NCBI GenBank assembly: GCA_016711925.1
Contig: JADJSA010000009.1
Span: 1 to 64,000, forward strand
DNA length: 64,000 bases
Origin: Candidatus Methylophosphatis haderslevensis
GTDB taxonomy: Bacteria > Pseudomonadota > Gammaproteobacteria > Burkholderiales > Rhodocyclaceae
Reading direction: 5' to 3'
Shown: one piece after another, positions 28,132 to 37,309 of the stretch
Position numbering within the stretch: the first letter of the stretch is position 1
Layout of the letters: each line of letters opens with the position of its first letter
Made by a program: the position numbers and the translations under genes
The notes under the pieces: generated by a model
What the model was told of the DNA's origin: nothing
What the model saw: the letters and a program-made list of their open reading frames with translations, nothing else
The model's database searches: none

Positions 28132-28809
28132 TCAGTTCCGGCGCATCGGCGCCAGGTAGAATTCCATGAACAGTTCGAGCGGCCGGGTGCTGTGTTCGAG
28201 ACGGGCGCGCATCACCGCGCCCTCCCAGCCGATCCAGAAGACCTCGGCGAGCTTTTTCGCATCCGCGGCCGCATCGATCTGGCCTGCAGCCTGCGCTTCG
28301 CGCAGGCAATCGCCGACCTGCCGCTGCCAGTCGCCGAACACAGCTGCCAGCCGCTTGCCAAACACATCATGGGCGCAGCCGAACTCCTGCCCGAGATTGC
28401 CTACCAGACAACCCCGGCGGAACGCGTGCTTGCGCATACCGCGCCGCGCTTCGGCAAGGAAGTTGCCGAAGCGCACGAGGGGCGGCACCCTCGGGTCGCC
28501 GAACAGCCGCGCCAGTTTCTCGGCGTAGTGGCGCGCGTAGGCGTCGATCACCGCGAGGCCGAACTCTTCCTTGCTGGAAAAGTAGTGATAGAACGACCCC
28601 TTGGGCACGCCGACCTCGCGCAATACGGCATCGATGCCGGTCGCGGCGAACCCGTGTTCGGTGAACACGCCGATGCCGGCCTGCACCAGATCGTCGCGGG
28701 TCGGACATCGCCCGGCCGGCCGGCCGCGCGGCCGGCGCTCGGCACAGACGCCTGCCGCACCGGCCGCGCTGGCGATCGTCCTGGTGCGGGACTTGACAGA
28801 ATCGCTCAT
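28132..28809 (-). CDS. TetR family regulator (AcuR/NemR type)
   Basis: 225 residues. The helix-turn-helix lies at ~38-85 (GIDAVLREVGVPKGSFYHYF). The ligand domain has RRGCLVGNLGQEFG, the cysteine-bearing signature shared by AcuR- and NemR-type repressors, which in NemR is part of electrophile sensing. The first ~35 residues are Arg/Ala-rich and not conserved, so a later start is possible. It is transcribed with the acuI-like gene and divergent from an old yellow enzyme. A palindrome resembling the NemR box lies just before its start. It most likely represses both transcripts until an enone or similar electrophile is present. Confidence 0.88.
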   Translation of the reverse strand: MSDSVKSRTRTIASAAGAAGVCAERRPRGRPAGRCPTRDDLVQAGIGVFTEHGFAATGIDAVLREVGVPKGSFYHYFSSKEEFGLAVIDAYARHYAEKLARLFGDPRVPPLVRFGNFLAEARRGMRKHAFRRGCLVGNLGQEFGCAHDVFGKRLAAVFGDWQRQVGDCLREAQAAGQIDAAADAKKLAEVFWIGWEGAVMRARLEHSTRPLELFMEFYLAPMRRN

Positions 28810-28821
28810 GCGCTTAATTAT

Positions 28822-28836
28822 TAGACCGTTCGTCTA
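28822..28836. promoter_or_regulatory. NemR-box-like operator
   Basis: TAGACCGTTCGTCTA: 5-bp arms TAGAC/GTCTA around CGTTC. The NemR box as I know it is TAGACC-N4-GGTCTA, so this looks like that box with one base missing in the right half. It is 13 bp before the regulator start and in the 105-bp divergent gap to the old yellow enzyme gene. Confidence 0.75.
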
Positions 28837-28914
28837 GAAAAGCAAGCCGGGACCGCCACCCGGCTGCGCCTCGACGCCAGTTGACCCGACAATTCTTCAG
28901 CGGAGACTTTCTCC

Positions 28915-30018
28915 ATGCAGCCCGACAGCCCCCTGTTTCAGCCGTTTGACCTTGGCGCACTGCGCCTGACCAGCCGCATCGTCATGGCGCCGCTTACGCG
29001 CAACCGTGCGGTCGACGGCAATGTGCCGTCGCCGCTGGCGCCAACCTACTATGCACAGCGAGCAGGTGCCGGACTGCTGATAACCGAGGCGACCCAAGTC
29101 TGCCCCGAAGGACAAGGTTACCCGCGGACGCCCGGCATCCACTCGGCCGAACAGGTCGCCGGCTGGAAGAAGGTGACCGACGCCGTGCACGCCAGAGGCG
29201 GGCGAATCTTCTTGCAACTCTGGCACGTCGGCCGCATCTCGCATTCGTCCCTGCAGCCCGGCGGCAGGTTGCCGGTTGCGCCATCGGCACTCCGCCCGTC
29301 GGGCAGCGCAGTCACGTTTTCGGGTCTGCTGCCGTTTGAGACGCCGCGCGCCCTCGACACGGACGAGTTGCCGGGTATCGTCGAGCAGTACCGCGCCGGC
29401 GCGCGCAATGCGCTGGCCGCCGGCTTCGATGGCGTCGAGGTGCATGGCGCAAACGGCTATCTGCTCGACCAGTTCCTGCGCGATTCGACCAATCGGCGCG
29501 CCGACGCGTATGGCGGCACGCTGGAGAACCGCGCCCGCCTGCTGTTCGAGGTGCTCGACGCGGCGATCTCGGTGTGGGGTGCGCCGCGCGTCGGCGTGCG
29601 CATCTCGCCGGTGAGCCGCTTCAACGACATCCGCGACAACGATCCGCAAGCGACTTTCGACTACGTGGCGGCGCGCGCCTCTGCGCTCGGCCTCGCCTAT
29701 CTGCACGTGCTGGAAGGCGAACCCGGTGCGGACTCCGCCCAGTTGCAGCCTTTCGACTATGCGCGGCTGCGCGCGGCCTTTGCCGGACCTTACATCGCCA
29801 ACTGCGGTTACGACCGCTCGCGCGCGATGGCGGCGGTCGCCGGCGGCGCGGCCGATCTGATCGCGTTCGGCAAGGATTTCATCTCGAACCCCGACCTGGT
29901 GGAACGCCTCAAGCGCAACGCCCCGCTCAACCCGTGGGATGCCGATACCTTCTATTCTGGCGAGGAAAAGGGCTACATCGACTATCCGCCACTCGCCGCG
30001 GCGCAAGCACCTCTATAA
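28915..30018 (+). CDS. Old yellow enzyme family alkene reductase (NemA-like)
   Basis: 367 residues, FMN-dependent TIM barrel that reduces activated C=C bonds (enones, maleimides, nitro compounds) with NADPH. Family stretches: SRIVMAPLTRNRA, IFLQLWHVGRISH, GVEVHGANGYLLDQFLRDS with the substrate-binding His and Asn, RVGVRISPVSRFND, and LIAFGKDFISNPDLVERL near the end. It is divergent from a TetR regulator with a NemR-like box in between, the same logic as E. coli nemRA. With the acuI-like enzyme it gives two NADPH-dependent routes for unsaturated electrophiles. Confidence 0.94.
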   Translation: MQPDSPLFQPFDLGALRLTSRIVMAPLTRNRAVDGNVPSPLAPTYYAQRAGAGLLITEATQVCPEGQGYPRTPGIHSAEQVAGWKKVTDAVHARGGRIFLQLWHVGRISHSSLQPGGRLPVAPSALRPSGSAVTFSGLLPFETPRALDTDELPGIVEQYRAGARNALAAGFDGVEVHGANGYLLDQFLRDSTNRRADAYGGTLENRARLLFEVLDAAISVWGAPRVGVRISPVSRFNDIRDNDPQATFDYVAARASALGLAYLHVLEGEPGADSAQLQPFDYARLRAAFAGPYIANCGYDRSRAMAAVAGGAADLIAFGKDFISNPDLVERLKRNAPLNPWDADTFYSGEEKGYIDYPPLAAAQAPL

Positions 30019-30049
30019 TCGACCCGTCGCACTACCACACGGAAGCGCC

Positions 30050-30892
30050 ATGCGATTCGAAGGCACCCAGGAATACGTCGCCACCCCGGACCTGATGCTG
30101 GCAGTCAACGCCGCCATCACGCTGCAACGGCCGCTGCTGATCAAGGGCGAGCCGGGCACCGGCAAGACCATGCTCGCCGAGCAGGTCGCCTCGGCGCTCG
30201 GTCTGCCGCTGCTGCAATGGCACATCAAGTCGACCACCAAGGCGCAGCACGGCCTGTACGAGTACGACGCGGTTAACCGCCTGCGCGATTCGCAACTCGG
30301 CGACGAGAAGGTGCGCGACATCGCCAATTACATCGTCAAGGGTCCGCTCTGGGAGGCCTTCGAGTCCGAGCAGCCGACGGTCGTGCTGATCGACGAGGTC
30401 GACAAGGCGGACATCGAGTTCCCCAACGACCTGCTGCGCGAACTCGACCGCATGGAGTTTTACTGCTATGAGACGCACACGCTGGTCAAGGCCAGGCAGC
30501 GCCCGCTGGTGTTCATCACCTCGAACAACGAGAAGGAATTGCCGGATGCCTTTCTGCGCCGCTGCTTCTTCCACTACATCAAGTTTCCCGACCGCGAGAC
30601 GATGCAGAAGATCGTCGACGTGCACTACCCGGGCTTGAAGAAGGCGCTGCTGCGCGAAGCCCTCGAGGTGTTTTTCTCCCTGCGCGAAATTCCCGGGCTG
30701 AAGAAGAAGCCGTCCACCTCCGAACTCATCGACTGGCTCAAGCTGCTGATGGCCGAGGACATTCCGCCCGAGGCGCTGCACAGCGACGACAAGAAGAAGT
30801 CGCTGCCGCCGCTGCATGGCGCGCTGCTCAAGAACGAGCAGGACGTGCACCTGTTCGAGCGCCTGATCTTCATGGCCAGGCAGGGGCGCTGA
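30050..30892 (+). CDS. MoxR family AAA+ ATPase
   Basis: 280 residues. Walker A GEPGTGKTMLAEQVASALG (~32-50), Walker B VVLIDEVDKAD, sensor ITSNNEKELPDAFLRRC with the arginine finger region. MoxR proteins act as chaperones with VWA partners to mature or load metal centres of other enzymes. The VWA gene follows after 16 bp. The start at 30050 is chosen because the family N-terminus (MRFEGTQEYVATPDL) begins there. A TATAAT overlaps the stop codon of the upstream gene (30014-30019), a possible -10 box without a clear -35. Confidence 0.92.
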   Translation: MRFEGTQEYVATPDLMLAVNAAITLQRPLLIKGEPGTGKTMLAEQVASALGLPLLQWHIKSTTKAQHGLYEYDAVNRLRDSQLGDEKVRDIANYIVKGPLWEAFESEQPTVVLIDEVDKADIEFPNDLLRELDRMEFYCYETHTLVKARQRPLVFITSNNEKELPDAFLRRCFFHYIKFPDRETMQKIVDVHYPGLKKALLREALEVFFSLREIPGLKKKPSTSELIDWLKLLMAEDIPPEALHSDDKKKSLPPLHGALLKNEQDVHLFERLIFMARQGR

Positions 30893-30908
30893 ACGCTGCG
30901 CGGCCTCG

Positions 30909-32087
30909 ATGTTGATCGAGTTTTTTCTGCACCTGAAGTCGCACAAGCTGCCGGTGTCGACGCGCGAGTACCTCGACCTGCTGGCGGCCATGCAGGCGCG
31001 CGTCGCCTCGCACAGCATCGACGACTTCTACTTCCTGTCGCGCGCGCTGCTGGTCAAGGACGAGACCAACTACGACCGCTTCGACCGCGCCTTCGGCGAA
31101 TACTTCAAGGGCGTGCAGCAGATTCCCGGGCTCGACGCCGAGATTCCCGAAGACTGGCTCAAGGCGCTGGCGAAGAAGCATCTGAGTCCCGAAGACAGGG
31201 CACGGCTGGAGAAACTCGGCTGGGACAAACTGATGGAGGAATTCCGCAAGCGCCTGGCCGAGCAGAAGGGTCGCCATGCCGGCGGCAGCAAGTGGATCGG
31301 CACCGGCGGCACCTCGCCGTTCGGCAACGCCGGCTATCATCCCGAAGGCATTCGCGTCGGTGGCGAGTCGGCCGGCAATCGCACTGCGATCAAGGTCTGG
31401 GAGCAGCGCGAATTCCGCAATCTCGACGACACGCTGGAACTGGGCACGCGCAACATCAAGCTGGCGCTGCGCCGGCTGCGGCAGTTCGCGCGCGAAGGCG
31501 CGGCCGACGAACTCGACCTCGACGGCACGATCGACGCCACGGCGCGCAATGCCGGCTGGCTCGACCTGATGATGCGTCCCGAGCGCCACAACGCAGTGAA
31601 GGTGCTGCTGTTCCTCGATGTCGGCGGATCGATGGAGGACCACGTCAGGATCTGCGAGGAACTGTTCTCGGCCTGCCGCACCGAGTTCAAGCACCTCGAG
31701 TACTTCTATTTCCACAACTGCGTCTATGAAGCGGTGTGGCAGGACAGCCGCCGCCGCTGGAGCGAGCGCATCCCGACTGCCGACCTGATGCACAAGTACG
31801 GCCCGGACTACCGCCTGATTTTCGTCGGCGATGCGACGATGAGCCCCTACGAAATTCTGCAGCCTTACGGCAGCGTCGAGTACATGAACGAGGAGGCCGG
31901 CGCGGTATGGCTGCGCCGGATGCTCGACACCTGGCCCTCGGCCTGCTGGCTCAATCCCGAGCCGGAGCGCTCATGGAACTACCGCCAGTCGATCGCGCTG
32001 CTGCGCCAGATCCTGGGCGAACGCATGTTCCCGCTCACCCTCGACGGGCTGACGCGCGCGATGGCGCACCTGTCGAAGAAGCATTGA
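30909..32087 (+). CDS. VWA domain protein (CoxE-like), partner of the MoxR ATPase
   Basis: 392 residues. N-terminal ~200 residues are helical and charged; the C-terminal von Willebrand A domain starts at about 225 (VKVLLFLDVGGSMEDHVRIC). The metal-site motif is DVGGS instead of the canonical DxSxS; a glycine replaces the first serine, and this is seen in other CoxE-like proteins. MoxR-CoxE pairs assist assembly of complex enzymes such as CO dehydrogenase; the client here is unknown. The nearest complex metalloenzyme is the molybdenum hydroxylase 4 kb upstream, but linkage is not tight. No signal peptide or membrane segment. Confidence 0.88.
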   Translation: MLIEFFLHLKSHKLPVSTREYLDLLAAMQARVASHSIDDFYFLSRALLVKDETNYDRFDRAFGEYFKGVQQIPGLDAEIPEDWLKALAKKHLSPEDRARLEKLGWDKLMEEFRKRLAEQKGRHAGGSKWIGTGGTSPFGNAGYHPEGIRVGGESAGNRTAIKVWEQREFRNLDDTLELGTRNIKLALRRLRQFAREGAADELDLDGTIDATARNAGWLDLMMRPERHNAVKVLLFLDVGGSMEDHVRICEELFSACRTEFKHLEYFYFHNCVYEAVWQDSRRRWSERIPTADLMHKYGPDYRLIFVGDATMSPYEILQPYGSVEYMNEEAGAVWLRRMLDTWPSACWLNPEPERSWNYRQSIALLRQILGERMFPLTLDGLTRAMAHLSKKH

Positions 32088-32229
32088 TCGACTGTCGCAA
32101 CACGGGCGCAGCCATCGCCAGGGACGTGCGCCGGTTGACATTCGATTAGGCCTTTCGCATGATCCAATTCAAGTCCCGGCCCCCGGCCGGCCCCGATATC
32201 CAGCCATCGTTCAGAAACGGAGCCGATTC

Positions 32230-32913
32230 ATGTCACGTCGCTTGTCGCAGTTTTCCGCCGCGCTCGTCACCTTTGCGGTGTCGGGCATCGCCTGTGCGCA
32301 GATCGTGATGTTCGAGGGACCGCGCTTCGAAGGGCGTGTCTTCCGCAGCGACAACAGCGTGTCCAACCTCGCTGAAGCGGGCTTCAACGACCGCGCCTCG
32401 TCGATTGTCGTCGAGGGCGGGCGCTGGCAGATCTGCGGCGATGCGTACTTCGAGGGGCGCTGCGTGACGCTGGATGCGGGCCGCTATCCGACGCTGCGCG
32501 CGATGGGGCTGGAGAACAGCGTGTCGTCGGTGCGCGAACTCGGCTGGACGCCGGACCGCCGCGGCGGCTGGGGTCGCGATGAAGAGCGCCGTTGGGGCGA
32601 CGATCGCACCTGGGGCGCCGGCAACCGGGCGGTTCTGTTCGCCGGCCGCGACATGTCGGGCCCCGCCCATGTGGTCGACCCGCGCGGCGTGTCCAATCTC
32701 GAGAGCGTCGGCTTCAACGACCGGGCGATGTCGATGCGTATCGAATCGGGCTACTGGCTGTTCTGCACCGACGCCAGTTTCCAGGGCGACTGCCATACCT
32801 ACGGCCCCGGCGATTACCCGAATCTGCCCAACGGCCAGGACCATCGCATCTCGTCCGGGCGGCGGGTATCGAGCGACTACCCGTACCGCCAGAGCCCGCG
32901 CTGGCGCCAGTGA
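32230..32913 (+). CDS. Secreted beta/gamma-crystallin-fold protein
   Basis: 227 residues with a signal peptide (cleavage near GIACAQ). Two similar crystallin domains: IVMFEGPRFEGRVFRSD to ~105 and VLFAGRDMSGPAHVVDPRG to ~205, each with a repeated SNLxxxGFNDRAxSxxxExG-like core (residues ~45-65 and ~155-175). An Arg/Trp/Asp-rich linker (RRGGWGRDEERRWGDD) joins them. Bacterial members are extracytoplasmic and often bind Ca2+ or protease inhibitors; clear N/D-N/D-x-x-S/T-S calcium motifs are only partial here (FNDRASS). It stands alone, followed by a REP-like repeat cluster. Confidence 0.82.
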   Translation: MSRRLSQFSAALVTFAVSGIACAQIVMFEGPRFEGRVFRSDNSVSNLAEAGFNDRASSIVVEGGRWQICGDAYFEGRCVTLDAGRYPTLRAMGLENSVSSVRELGWTPDRRGGWGRDEERRWGDDRTWGAGNRAVLFAGRDMSGPAHVVDPRGVSNLESVGFNDRAMSMRIESGYWLFCTDASFQGDCHTYGPGDYPNLPNGQDHRISSGRRVSSDYPYRQSPRWRQ

Positions 32914-32925
32914 CGCCCGGCGCAG

Positions 32926-33052
32926 CACCTGCCCTGGAAGCCGTATGGACAGGCGCTTTGCGGGCAGGCATGCCCGGGATCGCCGATTCATGAGCCTCCT
33001 GGCATGGCCGTGCCGGAGAGCCAATATCCATGCGGCCTTCCGGCGTGCCTGC
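32926..33052. repeat. REP-like intergenic repeat, locus 5 (three cores)
   Basis: A minus core (CCCTGGAAGCCGTATGGACA), a plus core (GATCGCCGATTCATGAGC) and another plus core (GAGCCAATATCCATGCGGCC) follow each other between the convergent crystallin-fold and sulfatase genes. Confidence 0.65.
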
Positions 33053-33123
33053 TCGCAGCGAAAGGTGCCGCGGCGCAGGTTATCCGCCGTAGTGATCGAC
33101 GCTGACCGAAAGCGCGCCGAGAT

Positions 33124-34860
33124 TCAGCGGTCCTCGTCGACCGCGTGCGCCATCAGCCGCATGTAGCTGTCGTAATAGTCGGCGCGATCGCGCGTGGAGC
33201 GGTACAGGTTGCACGCCTGGTTCTTGCAGTACCAGCCGCCGCTCAGGTAGTTGAAGACGATCGACGGCACGTCGTAGTGATGCAGATTGCGGTAGCGCGC
33301 CGGCTTGCCGTTTTCCAGCACCAGGATGCGGTTGTAGGCGGTGCTGTCGGCGATGTTGTTCAGGTAACCGAGCTTCTTGTAGCTGCCGGTGCCGTCTTCG
33401 AGCGGCGGCAGGTGGTCGCTGATCAGCACGATCAGGCTGTTCGGGTCGAGCTCGATCAGGCGTTTGACATAGGCGGCGATCGCCTCGGTGCGGTAGTAGT
33501 GCTGGTTGGCCGCCAGCAGCAACTGGCCGTCGTTGTGGCTGGCCTTCATGGTCAACACCGGCGGCCGGCGCGTGACATCCATGGTGTGCGGAAAGTGGCC
33601 GTACATCGACAGCACGTAATTGAGGATCGGCTGGCCGGGATTGTCCTGCAGCGCCTTGCCGACAAACGCCAGATTCTGCGTGAACAGATCGCCGTCGAAC
33701 AGGTATTCCTCGCGCGCCGGCATGTCGGCCACCGAGATGTAGGAATCGCGCTGGCGCGCATACTCGATCGGAAAATAGGTCTCGGCAAAGCCGATTCCGG
33801 CATAGGCCTTGACGGCGTTGAAGAAGCTCGGCTTGTAGGCGTTGCTGGCCAGCGTGCGATAGCCAGTCTGCCTGAGGATGCCCGGCATGCAGTAGGCCGC
33901 CGCGCCGGTAAAGGCATTGAATTCGATGCTCGACAGCGCGTGAAAGGCCGGCACGCCGCACAACACCTCGAATTCGGCCTGCGCCGTACCGCCGCCGAAT
34001 ACCGGCGACAGCGAATACCCCGCGTTCTTGCCGAAGCGCGCAACGAAATCGGGATGGCGCGGATCGCGCGAATATTGCACGCCCTTGAACAGCGTCGGGT
34101 CGATGAAACTCTCCATCACCACCAGATGCACATGGCGGCCCGCGCCATTGTCGGCCAGCGCCCGCGCCAGGGCTTCTGCCTGCGCGGCGTAACCCGGCCG
34201 GTCGCGGTAGGTGGCGGACTGGGCCAACGCCACCCGGCGCTGCGCCTCGAAGTACAAAAGCATCGCGAAGCGGCCGTTGTTCTCGACCGACAGTTCGTCC
34301 GACCACACCACGACATCGGTGCCGATCGAATCGAACCCGTTGACGAACGGCTCGGCCGCGAACTGCGTGCTCGCCGCGAGCAGCAGACCCGGCACGCATC
34401 CGGCCAGCGCGAGGCGATAGCGCCGCAGGTCGATGCGCAGCAGCACTGGCAGCCACGGCAGGAACAGGATGCCGGCCAGCAGCGTCTTGTGAGGCAGCGG
34501 CAGCACCTGCATGAGTTCCGGCAATTCGCTGAAATTGACGACGCGGAAGACGCTACCGTAGGCGAGGAAGAAACCGTCGTACAGTCCGTACAGACAGACC
34601 AGCGGCAGCGCCGCCAGCCAGGCGGTCCAGCGATCCTGGCGCTGAATTGCGTCGAGCAGCCAGTACAGGTAGAGCAGCAGCGGCCCTTCGAACGGAATGT
34701 GGTAGACGAACGACGACAGCCCGCCCAGCAGTTGCTCGATCAGCGTGAACACCGCAACGAACAGCAGGAATGCCGTGTAGCGATTGAACAGCCAGCGGCG
34801 CAGTCTGGGGGGGAGCGTCAACACGCGGTGGGGGGCCGGGAAACTGCAACAAAAGCGCAA
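33124..34860 (-). CDS. LTA synthase family sulfatase/phosphatidylglycerol-type transferase
   Basis: 578 residues. Five hydrophobic helices occupy roughly 25-165, then a periplasmic sulfatase-fold domain. Motifs: VVMESFIDPTLF (metal-binding Glu), FGGGTAQAEFEVLCGVPAF with the presumed nucleophile Thr, MYGHFPHTMD and VLISDHLPP (metal-binding Asp-His). The layout matches LtaS/OpgB-like enzymes, which transfer or cleave phosphoglycerol head groups on envelope polymers. In a Gram-negative background an OpgB-like role on periplasmic glucans is more likely than lipoteichoic acid synthesis, but this is inference. No glucan genes are adjacent. Confidence 0.85.
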   Translation of the reverse strand: MRFCCSFPAPHRVLTLPPRLRRWLFNRYTAFLLFVAVFTLIEQLLGGLSSFVYHIPFEGPLLLYLYWLLDAIQRQDRWTAWLAALPLVCLYGLYDGFFLAYGSVFRVVNFSELPELMQVLPLPHKTLLAGILFLPWLPVLLRIDLRRYRLALAGCVPGLLLAASTQFAAEPFVNGFDSIGTDVVVWSDELSVENNGRFAMLLYFEAQRRVALAQSATYRDRPGYAAQAEALARALADNGAGRHVHLVVMESFIDPTLFKGVQYSRDPRHPDFVARFGKNAGYSLSPVFGGGTAQAEFEVLCGVPAFHALSSIEFNAFTGAAAYCMPGILRQTGYRTLASNAYKPSFFNAVKAYAGIGFAETYFPIEYARQRDSYISVADMPAREEYLFDGDLFTQNLAFVGKALQDNPGQPILNYVLSMYGHFPHTMDVTRRPPVLTMKASHNDGQLLLAANQHYYRTEAIAAYVKRLIELDPNSLIVLISDHLPPLEDGTGSYKKLGYLNNIADSTAYNRILVLENGKPARYRNLHHYDVPSIVFNYLSGGWYCKNQACNLYRSTRDRADYYDSYMRLMAHAVDEDR

Positions 34861-34937
34861 TTATCCCTTAACGCGCGACCGGGTCGCCGCCGGCCCCGGG
34901 GCGCGGCTGCGCGGGTCGCGCTGCGGCGAATTGCCGC

Positions 34938-36734
34938 TCAGTGCTGAATTGCCGGCGGTGCCACCTTGAGCACTTCTTCGATGGTGGTCAGGCCGTTGGC
35001 CACTTTCATCGCGCCGGAAATGCGCAACGCGCGCATGCCCTCGCGGTAGGCCAGGTCGCGCACCGCGGCAACGTCGGTACGCTCGGTGATCAGCTTCTTG
35101 ACCTCGGGCGACAGCAGCATGATCTCGTAGATGCCGATGCGCCCGAGGTAGCCGGTCATACGGCATTCGAGGCAGCCGACCGGGTGATGGATCTGCGCCG
35201 GTTTGCTCGACTTCCACGGCGCCACCAGTTGGCTCCACAGTTCCTCGTCCTCGGCGCGCATGCCGCCGGCGCGCTTGCAGTGCGGGCAGAGGGTGCGCAC
35301 CAGCCGCTGCGCCATCACGCCGAGCACCGTGGCGGTGAGCAGATAGGGCGGCACGCCCAGATCGAGCATGCGCGTCACCGCGGTCGGCGAATCGTTGGTG
35401 TGCAGCGTCGACAGCACCAGGTGGCCGGTGAGCGCGGCCTGGATCGCCATCTCGGCGGTTTCCAGATCGCGCACCTCGCCCACCATGATGATGTCCGGGT
35501 CCTGGCGCATCAGCGCGCGCACGCCCTGCGCGAAGCCCATCTCGATCGTATGGTGGACCTGCACCTGGTTGAACGACGGCTCGATCATCTCGATCGGATC
35601 TTCGATGGTGCACACGTTGACCTCGGGCACCGCGAGCTGCTTGAGCGTCGAGTAGAGCGTGGTGGTCTTGCCCGAGCCGGTCGGCCCGGTGACCAGGATG
35701 ATGCCGTTTGCCGCGGTGGTCATCTTGTTCCAGCGCGCGATGTCCTCGTCGGAAAAGCCGAGTTCCTGGAAATCGCGCACCAGCACTTCGGGATCGAAGA
35801 TGCGCATCACCAGCTTTTCGCCGAAGGCGGTGGGCAAGGTCGACAGCCGCAACTCGACCTCCTGCCCTGCCGGCGTGCGGGTCTTGATGCGGCCGTCCTG
35901 CGGGCGGCGCTTTTCCACCACGTCCATGCGGCCGAGGATCTTGATGCGCGAGGTCATCGCATTGAGCACCGGCATCGGAATCTGGTAGACCTGATGCAGC
36001 ACGCCGTCGATGCGAAAGCGCACGATGCCCAGTTCGCGCCGCGGCTCGACGTGAATATCGCTGGCGCGCTGCTCGAACGCGTACTGCCACAGCCAGTCGA
36101 CGATATTGACGATGTGCTGGTCGTTGGCGTCGTACTGGCGGTTGGCCTTGCCCAGCTCGACGAGTTGCTCGAAGTTCGATATGCCCGAACTGGCCTCGCC
36201 GGTCTTCATCGCCCGCTTGACCGACTTGGCGAGGTTGTAGAACTCGACGATGTAGCGCTCGATGATGTGCGGATTGGCGATCACCCGCCGGATGTCCTTG
36301 CGCAGGATCGGCCGCAGTTCCTTCTCCCACTCGCGCACGAAGGGCTCGGCGGTGGCGATCACCACGTCGCGCGCGGTCACCTCCACCGGCAGGATGCGAA
36401 AGCGCGTCGCGTAGGCGTTCGACATGACGTCGGTCACCGCCGAGAAATCCACCTTGAGCGGGTCGATGTGGTAATACGGCAGGCCGCAGCGCCCGGCCAG
36501 CCACTCGGTCAATTCATCGAGCGTCAGCAGCCGGTGCGGCGGCTTGGCGGATTTCCACTTCTGCTCCGCCAGGCTGACCAGCGGATGGGTGTCGCCGCGG
36601 AAGTAGCGCCGCTCGTGTTTGAGCTGGGCGCCGTCCTCGGCGGAGACCAGCCCGTCGGCCATCAGCAGGTCGAGCACTTCCGGCAGGGCAAGCCTGCGCT
36701 CGAGATCGTCCGCCTTGTGTGCCACCTGATTCAT
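34938..36734 (-). CDS. GspE/PilB family secretion/pilus ATPase, orphan
   Basis: 598 residues. N-terminal MshEN-like region (~10-180), then the ATPase: Walker A GPTGSGKTTTLYSTL, Asp box CTIEDPIEMIE, Walker B GEVRDLETAEMAIQAALTGH, and a Zn-binding tetracysteine (CPHCKRAG and GCLECRMTGYLGR). These are hexameric motors for type II secretion or type IV pilus extension. No other gsp or pil gene is in the window, so its machine is elsewhere. The ATG at 36734 follows AAGGCGAG; an upstream ATG adds nine residues without support. Confidence 0.9.
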   Translation of the reverse strand: MNQVAHKADDLERRLALPEVLDLLMADGLVSAEDGAQLKHERRYFRGDTHPLVSLAEQKWKSAKPPHRLLTLDELTEWLAGRCGLPYYHIDPLKVDFSAVTDVMSNAYATRFRILPVEVTARDVVIATAEPFVREWEKELRPILRKDIRRVIANPHIIERYIVEFYNLAKSVKRAMKTGEASSGISNFEQLVELGKANRQYDANDQHIVNIVDWLWQYAFEQRASDIHVEPRRELGIVRFRIDGVLHQVYQIPMPVLNAMTSRIKILGRMDVVEKRRPQDGRIKTRTPAGQEVELRLSTLPTAFGEKLVMRIFDPEVLVRDFQELGFSDEDIARWNKMTTAANGIILVTGPTGSGKTTTLYSTLKQLAVPEVNVCTIEDPIEMIEPSFNQVQVHHTIEMGFAQGVRALMRQDPDIIMVGEVRDLETAEMAIQAALTGHLVLSTLHTNDSPTAVTRMLDLGVPPYLLTATVLGVMAQRLVRTLCPHCKRAGGMRAEDEELWSQLVAPWKSSKPAQIHHPVGCLECRMTGYLGRIGIYEIMLLSPEVKKLITERTDVAAVRDLAYREGMRALRISGAMKVANGLTTIEEVLKVAPPAIQH

Positions 36735-36789
36735 GTCTCGCCTTTTCCCAGAGCAATGCACGCACTATAGCCCGAGCATGCCGTCTGGC

Positions 36790-37305
36790 TCAACGGCGCG
36801 CAAGGTCATTCGGCACGGACAATGCCGCGCGCCACAATGCGAGCTTGCTGGCGAAGGCCAGCGTGTAGGCCGGGCTCGACGAGGGCAGCACGCAGGTGTC
36901 GAAGCCCTGCGCGGCAAGGCGGGGCGCGAAGCGGGCAGCGGTCTTGCCGTTGAAGCACACGCGGTGCAATCGCGTGGCCGTCCGGGTGACGCAGGCAAAA
37001 TCGTTCGGCTGCGACGCGCGAATCGCGGAATCGAGGCTGCCTTCGCGCCGGCAAAGACCATAGACATCCCACACGCCGATGCCGGCGGCAAGCAGCGCGC
37101 GCTGCTTGCCGGCATAGTCGAGGTCGGGCAGCGGCACGGCCAGCACCTCGGCCAGCAGGCGCCAGAACTGGTTCTGCGGATGGGCGTAATAGCGCTGCGC
37201 GGCGAGCGATGCCGGCGACGGAAAGCTGCCGAGAATCAGCACCCGCACGCCGGCATCGACGATCGGAGGCAGGCCGACCAGCTGCCGGGCTCCGTTGGCC
37301 TGCAT
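36790..37305 (-). CDS. DNA-deoxyinosine (hypoxanthine-DNA) glycosylase
   Basis: 171 residues of the uracil-DNA glycosylase superfamily. LPPIVDAGVRVLILGSFPS and the following YYAHPQNQFWRLLAEVL are the signature of the hypoxanthine-DNA glycosylase family, and GIGVWDVYGLCRREGSLDS and LPSSSPAYT complete the active site region. It removes deaminated adenine (hypoxanthine) from DNA. It starts 4 bp after htpG and reads in the same direction, so it is probably co-transcribed. Confidence 0.88.
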   Translation of the reverse strand: MQANGARQLVGLPPIVDAGVRVLILGSFPSPASLAAQRYYAHPQNQFWRLLAEVLAVPLPDLDYAGKQRALLAAGIGVWDVYGLCRREGSLDSAIRASQPNDFACVTRTATRLHRVCFNGKTAARFAPRLAAQGFDTCVLPSSSPAYTLAFASKLALWRAALSVPNDLARR

Positions 37306-37309
37306 GGCG

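Noticed and set aside
30014..30019. TATAAT before the MoxR gene as a promoter
   Set aside because: Perfect as a hexamer, but it overlaps the stop codon of the upstream gene and has no -35 partner at the right distance; kept only as a remark.
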